From contig JAJZRD010000155.1 of the NCBI GenBank assembly GCA_021845945.1, positions 1 through 8,863 on the forward strand: 8,863 bases of DNA, in the 5' to 3' direction. Below, in pieces: positions 4,029 to 8,863 of this stretch. Within the stretch, counting starts at the first letter, position 1, and every line of letters begins with the position of its first letter. The translations under genes were made by a program, and so were the position numbers. Source of the DNA: Chloroflexota bacterium (GTDB lineage: Bacteria; Chloroflexota; UBA6077). Under the pieces are notes generated by a model. It did not search any database. It saw only the letters and a list, made by a program, of their open reading frames with translations, and had not been told where the DNA came from.

Positions 4029-5455
4029 TGACGGCCCCCTCGCAGTTCATGTCTGGCATGCTCTCTTGGCCGCCGGCCCTCCCCATCCGGGTGCGGCTCA
4101 CCCTGTGGTATGTCGCCCTGCTGGCAGCGATCCTGCTCGCCTTCTCGGGCTTTCTATACTTGAGCTTCTCTCGCAGCCTGCGCGAGGAGCAGGACGCCAC
4201 CTTGAGGGCGGCAGCGGCGCAGTTGCAGGCGAACATCGACCACGAAAACGGGCAACCTCGCCTGGGAGAGGATAGGAGCCAGCTTTCCCCCGGCTTCGCC
4301 GTCGCACTGTACGACCGTTCCGTGCAGGTCCTTCTGGAGGGTGCCCCGCGCTGGCCCGCTTCTGCCCTTGAGGGGGTCCAGAGTCGGGCTGCTCGTGGCG
4401 AAGCAGCCCTAATCACCGTGCAGCCGGACAACGGCAAGGCATGGCGCGTCCTCGTGGCGCCGATCCAAGAGAATGGCCGCACTATCGCGGTGCTGGAGGT
4501 AGGACGGTCGGAAGAGGAGTTGCAGGCAGCCCTGAGCCAACTCTTGCTCTTGATGGGCCTTGCCGTGCCGGCGACCCTCGCCCTGGCGGCCGTCGGCGGC
4601 GTCTTCCTGGCCCACCGGGCGCTCTCGCCCATCGACCGCGTCACCCGGACTGCCGGGCGGATCGGGGCCGAGGGTCTCTCCCAGCGGCTGGGCATGCCTC
4701 CGAGCGGGGACGAGGTGGGCCGCTTGGCGGCCACCTTCGACGACATGCTCGAACGGCTGGAGCGCGCCTTTCAACGCCAGCGCCAGTTTGCCGCCGACGC
4801 CTCCCACGAGCTGCGCACGCCGCTGTCCATCGTCTCCAGCCAGGTTGACGTGTCGCTGGAGCGGCCACGCTCCCTGGCGGAGTACCAGGAGGCGCTACGG
4901 GTGGTGGGGAGCGAGGCCGAGCGGATGCGGCGGCTCGTTTCGGAACTCCTCACCCTGGCCAGGGCCGACTCTGGCCAGGAGTCGCTGGAGCGCGAGCCGC
5001 TGGCCCTGGACGAACTCGCGGGCGAGGTGGTGGGACAGCTCGGCCCCTTGGCCGAGGCCAGGGGGCTCCACCTGGAGCTCGGCCGGGTGGAGCCGGTGGT
5101 CGTGACGGGTGACCAGACGCGGCTGATGCAGCTCCTGTTCAACCTGGCCGACAACGCCCTCAAGTACACTCCGACCGGCGGCAGAGTTACCATTAGCACC
5201 GAACGGCAGGACGGGAGAGCGGTCGTTGCCGTCGCTGACACCGGCATAGGCATCGCCGCCGAGCATCAGCCTCGTCTCTTCGAGCGTTTCTACCGGGTGG
5301 ACAAGGCTCGATCCCGGGCCGAAAGCGGGACCGGACTTGGTCTGGCGATCTGCGACTGGATCGCCCGCGCCCACGGCGGGAGAATCGAAGTCGCCTCCCT
5401 CCCCGGCCAGGGTTCGACCTTCACCGTCTACCTACCCTTGGCAACCAACCTGTAG
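4028..5455 (+). CDS. membrane sensor histidine kinase (HAMP, HisKA, HATPase_c)
   Basis: A 475-residue inner-membrane kinase that should phosphorylate the regulator encoded just upstream. Order: TM1 about 22-46, an extracytoplasmic sensor of about 120 residues, TM2 about 171-196, HAMP about 197-250, HisKA with the phosphorylated His260 in ADASHELRTPLS, and the ATPase domain with the N-box Asn376 in NLADNALKYTP, G1 DTGIGI (404-409), the F-box region RLFERFYRVD and G2 GTGLGLA (434-440). All catalytic motifs are intact. The sensor has no Cys and no domain I can name. The ATG overlaps the regulator stop codon (TGATG), and AAGG (4017-4020) seven bases upstream supports it. The architecture resembles the CusS/BaeS/MprB type, but the signal is unknown. 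Confidence 0.97.
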   Translation: MTAPSQFMSGMLSWPPALPIRVRLTLWYVALLAAILLAFSGFLYLSFSRSLREEQDATLRAAAAQLQANIDHENGQPRLGEDRSQLSPGFAVALYDRSVQVLLEGAPRWPASALEGVQSRAARGEAALITVQPDNGKAWRVLVAPIQENGRTIAVLEVGRSEEELQAALSQLLLLMGLAVPATLALAAVGGVFLAHRALSPIDRVTRTAGRIGAEGLSQRLGMPPSGDEVGRLAATFDDMLERLERAFQRQRQFAADASHELRTPLSIVSSQVDVSLERPRSLAEYQEALRVVGSEAERMRRLVSELLTLARADSGQESLEREPLALDELAGEVVGQLGPLAEARGLHLELGRVEPVVVTGDQTRLMQLLFNLADNALKYTPTGGRVTISTERQDGRAVVAVADTGIGIAAEHQPRLFERFYRVDKARSRAESGTGLGLAICDWIARAHGGRIEVASLPGQGSTFTVYLPLATNL

Positions 5456-5556
5456 GCTTGCCGCGCTGACTCTCGGGACGTGAATGGTTCGCCATTTGCA
5501 CGCAACTTGGACCAACCTTCGATGGTGCTTCGGCTGCTGATCGTGCAAGATGGAGG

Positions 5557-5596
5557 CTGATGCCATCACCGGACAAGAGTTCCAGGTAGGCATCAG
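5557..5596. repeat. inverted repeat downstream of the kinase gene
   Basis: CTGATGCC (5557-5564) and GGCATCAG (5589-5596) are perfect 8-base arms around a 24-base loop. It begins 102 bases after the kinase stop. The long loop and lack of a T-run make it a poor terminator. Confidence 0.35.
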
Positions 5597-5609
5597 AAAG
5601 AATTGGTTA

Positions 5610-5752
5610 GAGCGTGTTATGAACCTCCCGTGAAGAGAGGAGCGGCGCGATGCAAGAGCAAGCAGACGAAAGCCACGAAGTGCAGCCCGACCAGGGTGTA
5701 GCCCTGATCCACAAAGGCAACAGGGTCAGGTAGGGAGCAACGAAACACGCTC
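5610..5752 (-). mobile_element. MITE-like deletion derivative of an IS5-family element
   Basis: The ends are perfect inverted repeats: TAGAGCGTGTT at 5608-5618 and its complement at 5744-5754. The element proper probably begins at the GAG (5610), with TA as the flanking target on both sides; if a four-base YTAR target is used, the flanks are TTAG and CTAG. Inside, the minus strand keeps only two short transposase pieces, so this is a non-autonomous remnant that could still be moved by a related transposase. Confidence 0.78.
5617..5721 (-). pseudogene. IS5-family transposase remnant with large internal deletion
   Basis: On the minus strand, VAFVDQGYT, which carries the second catalytic Asp of IS5-family transposases, is joined in frame to LVGLHFVAFVCLLLHRA, the extreme C-terminus of the same proteins. 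About a hundred residues that normally lie between, including the catalytic Glu, are missing, as is everything N-terminal to the first piece. The junction is near 5690-5697. The stop codon TAA (5617-5619) overlaps the inner end of the terminal repeat, as is usual in compact insertion sequences. There is no start codon. Confidence 0.8.
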
Positions 5753-5799
5753 TAGACTACTTGTGCTCGCACAGTTAGAAGCTGCCGTGCCTGCCTCGG

Positions 5800-5827
5800 C
5801 GCCGCTTTCGCTCGAGCGAAAGCGGCG
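5800..5827. repeat. perfect 28-bp palindrome
   Basis: The half-site CGCCGCTTTCGCTC (5800-5813) is followed without a spacer by its exact reverse complement (5814-5827), centred on CTCGAG. It lies 23 bases upstream of the predicted -35 box of the UPF0182 promoter. The lack of a loop fits a DNA-level site, such as an operator for a dimeric regulator, better than an RNA hairpin, and no T-run follows it. Confidence 0.75.
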
Positions 5828-5850
5828 GCAATCCACCGCACCCCAAGAGC

Positions 5851-5879
5851 GTGACCTGGGCCCACACTTATGTTATGCT
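5851..5879 (+). promoter_or_regulatory. probable sigma-70 type promoter of the UPF0182 gene
   Basis: GTGACC (5851-5856, four of six matches to TTGACA) and TATGCT (5874-5879, four of six to TATAAT) are separated by 17 bases, and TG at 5871-5872 adds an extended -10. Transcription would begin near 5886, leaving a leader of about 40 bases. The -10 region resembles that of the two-component operon (TGTTATACT). Confidence 0.55.
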
Positions 5880-5911
5880 CTGGTGGCGATCCATCGCTGG
5901 TGCACCCCGAC

Positions 5912-5918
5912 AAGGAGG
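5912..5918 (+). promoter_or_regulatory. ribosome binding site deciding the UPF0182 start
   Basis: AAGGAGG is a near-perfect Shine-Dalgarno sequence six bases before the ATG at 5925. It argues against starting at 5943 or at any in-frame codon further upstream. Confidence 0.8.
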
Positions 5919-5924
5919 ACCCCA

Positions 5925-8783
5925 ATGCCTGAGGGATCAGCCATGAAACGCCAGGTGGCTCTGATCGGCGCCCTGGCAGCCCTCTTCCTGATCGCCGAGC
6001 TGGCCGCGGGAGCGGTCACCCTCTACACCGACTGGCTCTGGTTCGACAGCCTGGGCTTCCAGAGCATCTTCGCGACCGTGCTGCAGGCCAAGGTGCTGGC
6101 CTTCCTGGCCGGGTTCGTGGCCTTCCTGGTTCCCGCCATGGCCAGTCTGCTCGTCGCGAGAATCGTCATGAGCAAGCACCGAACGGTATCCATCCGGGAG
6201 GAGAGCGGCGTCGCCTACATCGTGCAGCTGGGCCAGGACATGCCCCGGCGGATAGTGTTCTACCTCGCCGGCCTCATCGCCCTCGGGATGAGTGTGGCGA
6301 TGGGCTTCTCCGCGGCCGGGCAATGGGAGACCCTCCTCAAGTTCCTGAATGGCAAGAGCTTCGGCGTCGCCGATCCCCTATTCAATCAGGACGTGGGCTT
6401 CTACTTCTTCACACTGCCCCTCTTCCGCTTCCTTCAGGGGTGGCTCTTCGGGGCGCTGGCGATCATCCTGCTGCTCACCGCCGCCGTCTATCTGGTCAGC
6501 GTCTACGAGGGGCAGGTTGGTATCGATCCCGGCGTCCTCTCCGCCCACCGGCCCGCCAAGCTCCACGTGATGCTGTTGGCGGCGCTGATCGCCCTGGTGA
6601 TGGCCGCCTCCTACCGCATTCAGATCTACGACCTGGTGTTCGCCAGCCATGGGGTGGTCTCGGGGGCAGGGTTCACCGATGCCACTGCCCGGCAGATGGC
6701 GCTCTGGGTGCTGATGGCCATCATGGGGATCACGGCGGCCCTCTTCCTGCTGAGCGGCTTCCGCCGCAGCTTCACCCTACCTCTGTGGGGCGTGGGGCTC
6801 TGGCTGGCGGCCGCGGTGCTGCTGGGCAACGTGTACCCCATCGTGGTGCAGAAGCTTCAGGTGGAGCCCAGCGAGCTCGAGAAGGAGAAGCCCTACATCG
6901 CATCCGGCGTCAAGATGACCAGGCAGGCTTTCGGTCTGGATCGGGTCCAGGAGCAGGACTTCAAGGCCGAGGATGCCGTGAACCTGGAGGAGATCAACTC
7001 CAACCCCGACACCATAGGCAACATTCGGTTGTGGGATCACCGCCCCCTGCGAGATACCTACAATCAGATCCAGGCGATTCGGCTTTACTACGACTTCCAC
7101 GACGTGGACGTCGATCGTTACAGCATCGGCGGCAAGTACCGGCAGGTGATGCTGGCTGCCAGGGAGCTCTCGCCGGACAAGCTGGCCTCCCAGGCTCAGA
7201 ACTGGGTGACCAGGCGGCTCCAGTTCACCCACGGCTACGGCCTCGTCATGAGCCCCGTCAACGAGATAGTGGGCGAGGGGCTGCCCAACCTGCTGGTCAA
7301 GGACATACCTCCCCAGGGCGACATCAAGATCGACAAGCCCCAGATCTACTACGGCGAGGTCAGCTCCGGCTACGTGATCGTGAAGACCACGGCCCAGGAG
7401 TTCGACTACGCCAAGGGGGACGAGAACGTCTACGGCAGCTATCAGGGGAACGGCGGCGGCGTTCAACTGGATTCCCTGTACAAGCGGCTGGCCTATGCCT
7501 GGTACTTCCGGGACGGCAACATCCTCTTCAGCAGCTACCTGACCCCCGAGAGTCGGGTGCTCTACTTCCGCGATATCCAGCAGCGGGTGCAGAAGATCGT
7601 GCCCTTCCTGATGCTGGACAAGGATCCCTACATGGTGGCGGCCGACGGCCAGCTGTACTGGGTGCAGGACGCCTACACCTACGGAAACGACTACCCCTAC
7701 TCGGCACCCTATCAGGAGCGGGTCCAGGTGAGCGTTCCCACCAAACCGGGCGGCCCGGCAACCCAGCAGGTGCGGTTCGGTAGGGAGTTCAACTACATCC
7801 GCAACAGCGCCAAGGTGGTCGTCAACGCCTACGACGGCTCCGTGCGCTTCTACCTGGCGGATACCAGCGATCCTCTGGCAGCGGCCTACGGGTCGATCTT
7901 CCCGGCCCTCTTCTCCCCCATGGACCAGATGCCCGCCTCCTTGAAGACCCACGTGCGCTATCCGGAGGATCTCTTCAAGGCCCAGGCAGAGATGTATCGC
8001 ACCTTCCACATGCAGGAGCCCCAGGTCTTCTACAACCGAGAGGACCTCTGGAGCATCCCCAACGAGTCGGTCGGGGACACCCGCCAGCCGGTGGATCCCT
8101 ACTACCTGATCATGCGGCTACCCGGGGAGAAAAACGAGGAGTTCCTTCAGCTTCTGCCCTTCTCCCCCTCCAACAAGGACAACATGATCGCGTGGCTGGC
8201 GGCTCGGTCCGATGGGGAGAACTACGGCAAGCTGATCGTCTACAAGTACCCCAAGGACAAGCTGATCTATGGCCCCATGCAGGTGGAGGCCCGGGTCAAC
8301 CAGGACCCCACCATCTCCGCCCAGTTCACCCTGTGGGGCCAGCGGGGCTCCCAGGTGACCCGGGGCAACCTGCTGGCGATCCCCGTGGGCCAGGCCAATC
8401 TCTACGTCATGCCGATCTACCTGCAGGCGGATCGAGGCTCCATTCCCGAGCTGAAGCGGGTGATCGTCTCCACGGGGAACAGGGTGGTGATGGAAGCCAC
8501 CCTGGGGGAGGCGCTCAACAAGCTGTACGATGGGAAGCTGGCGCTGACTCCGGCGGCTCAGCCGGCGGCTGCGGCGGCCGGCGGCGCGGCGGCGCCAGCG
8601 GCTCCGGCCCAACAGGGCGGTGCGACTCCGGCCCCAGCCAACATCTCCGACCTGGTCAAGTCGGCCCAGGATCACTACAACCGGGCACAGGATCGGATGA
8701 AGGCCGGCGACTGGGCCGGCTACGGCGACGAGCTGAAGAAGCTGGAGGCGGACCTGACCGCCCTGAACGGCCAGGCCCGGTAG
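5925..8783 (+). CDS. UPF0182 (COG1615) family integral membrane protein
   Basis: A 952-residue member of a widespread family of unknown biochemical function. Seven hydrophobic segments occupy the first third: about 10-32, 56-82, 109-130, 166-192, 214-236, 257-278 and 285-308. Family landmarks include YTDWLWFDSLGF (34-45), DPLFNQDVGFYFFTLP (150-165), YPIVVQKLQVEPSELEKEKPYI (304-325, in two parts), and downstream NIRLWDHRPLRDTYNQIQ and HGYGLVMSPVNE. The large remainder is soluble and probably extracytoplasmic. A low-complexity Ala/Pro/Gly linker (about 874-906) leads to a short charged helical tail, ISDLVKSAQDHYNRAQDRMK, typical of the family end. I chose the ATG at 5925 because AAGGAGG (5912-5918) lies six bases upstream; the ATG at 5943 has only GAGGGA, and the upstream extension to 5763 crosses the palindrome and promoter. 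It appears to be transcribed alone. Confidence 0.95.
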   Translation: MPEGSAMKRQVALIGALAALFLIAELAAGAVTLYTDWLWFDSLGFQSIFATVLQAKVLAFLAGFVAFLVPAMASLLVARIVMSKHRTVSIREESGVAYIVQLGQDMPRRIVFYLAGLIALGMSVAMGFSAAGQWETLLKFLNGKSFGVADPLFNQDVGFYFFTLPLFRFLQGWLFGALAIILLLTAAVYLVSVYEGQVGIDPGVLSAHRPAKLHVMLLAALIALVMAASYRIQIYDLVFASHGVVSGAGFTDATARQMALWVLMAIMGITAALFLLSGFRRSFTLPLWGVGLWLAAAVLLGNVYPIVVQKLQVEPSELEKEKPYIASGVKMTRQAFGLDRVQEQDFKAEDAVNLEEINSNPDTIGNIRLWDHRPLRDTYNQIQAIRLYYDFHDVDVDRYSIGGKYRQVMLAARELSPDKLASQAQNWVTRRLQFTHGYGLVMSPVNEIVGEGLPNLLVKDIPPQGDIKIDKPQIYYGEVSSGYVIVKTTAQEFDYAKGDENVYGSYQGNGGGVQLDSLYKRLAYAWYFRDGNILFSSYLTPESRVLYFRDIQQRVQKIVPFLMLDKDPYMVAADGQLYWVQDAYTYGNDYPYSAPYQERVQVSVPTKPGGPATQQVRFGREFNYIRNSAKVVVNAYDGSVRFYLADTSDPLAAAYGSIFPALFSPMDQMPASLKTHVRYPEDLFKAQAEMYRTFHMQEPQVFYNREDLWSIPNESVGDTRQPVDPYYLIMRLPGEKNEEFLQLLPFSPSNKDNMIAWLAARSDGENYGKLIVYKYPKDKLIYGPMQVEARVNQDPTISAQFTLWGQRGSQVTRGNLLAIPVGQANLYVMPIYLQADRGSIPELKRVIVSTGNRVVMEATLGEALNKLYDGKLALTPAAQPAAAAAGGAAAPAAPAQQGGATPAPANISDLVKSAQDHYNRAQDRMKAGDWAGYGDELKKLEADLTALNGQAR

Positions 8784-8802
8784 CAGACCGTAGCTTCCAG
8801 TA

Positions 8803-8828
8803 GAGCGGGGTCGGACTTGACCCTGCTC
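8803..8828 (+). terminator. terminator-like hairpin after the UPF0182 gene
   Basis: GAGCGGGGTC (8803-8812) and GACCCTGCTC (8819-8828) form a 10-bp stem with one G-T pair around the loop GGACTT, 19 bases after the stop codon. The following GTTCCTC is only weakly T-rich, so termination may be partial or factor-assisted. Confidence 0.55.
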
Positions 8829-8863
8829 GTTCCTCGGCTGTAAGGCGGGGCCGGTCGGCAACG

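Larger units (their letters stand above)
5456..5924. other. intergenic region with a MITE-like element, palindrome and promoter
   Basis: After the kinase stop there is no gene until 5925. The region contains an inverted repeat CTGATGCC/GGCATCAG (5557-5564 and 5589-5596), the 143-bp IS5-derived element (5610-5752), a perfect 28-bp palindrome (5800-5827) and a promoter (5851-5879) for the UPF0182 gene. I see nothing assignable at 5456-5550, and no strong terminator for the kinase gene. Confidence 0.6.

Noticed and set aside
5763..5924. N-terminal extension of the UPF0182 protein
   Set aside because: It crosses the perfect palindrome and the predicted promoter and lacks membrane-protein features; AAGGAGG selects the ATG at 5925.
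6323..7783. Plus-strand 486-codon open frame
   Set aside because: It is an out-of-frame shadow inside the UPF0182 gene with low-complexity Arg/Gly-rich translation.
6777..8009. Minus-strand 410-codon open frame
   Set aside because: It is an antisense shadow of the UPF0182 gene caused by GC-rich codon bias, with no recognisable domain.

Overview
This GC-rich bacterial window has an accessory, decayed left half and an intact, conserved right half. The gene content (a UPF0182-family membrane protein, a PepSY protein beside an OmpR-type two-component system, a Thr/Pro-rich secreted protein, IS5- and IS1182-type elements) and the frequent GTG starts suggest a Chloroflexota-like organism. That placement is an inference from family content; a high-GC actinobacterium is the main alternative.

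Left half (1-2400). The window opens inside an IS5-family (IS427-like) transposase read in two frames, joined by a probable -1 frameshift on an A5G5 run; the right end of the element lies near 640. After a nested hairpin (663-713) comes a gene for a small, exported, highly charged and probably disordered protein (866-1393). The next 500 bases hold no convincing gene. They carry two degenerate type I-E-like CRISPR repeats one unit apart (1470-1562), a cluster of hairpins ending in a consensus tRNA T-arm without a matching tRNA 5' half (about 1569-1740), and a GC hairpin. On the minus strand, an IS1182-type transposase has lost its whole catalytic middle, so its N-terminal and C-terminal ends are fused in frame (1901-2227). 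A 40-codon minus-strand ORF with a good ribosome binding site follows (2262-2384).

Right half (2400-8863). A secreted PepSY-domain protein (2695-3180), an OmpR/PhoB response regulator (3357-4028) and a HAMP-containing sensor histidine kinase (4028-5455) form a probable envelope-sensing module. The regulator and kinase overlap by one base and should be co-transcribed. A strong hairpin terminator followed directly by an extended -10 promoter separates them from the PepSY gene. A direct repeat TTAATC-N5-TTAATC upstream of the PepSY gene has the geometry of an OmpR-family operator and may be the regulator's target. The gap 5456-5924 contains a 143-bp MITE-like, internally deleted IS5-family element with perfect 11-bp inverted repeats, a perfect 28-bp palindrome and a good promoter. 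That promoter serves the last gene, a 952-residue UPF0182 membrane protein with seven predicted helices and an Ala/Pro-rich C-terminal tail (5925-8783). A terminator-like hairpin follows it.

I found no complete novel system. The most unexplained parts are the structured T-arm-containing stretch at 1569-1740, the deletion-derivative mobile elements, the perfect palindrome, and the predicted operator linking the two-component system to the PepSY gene.
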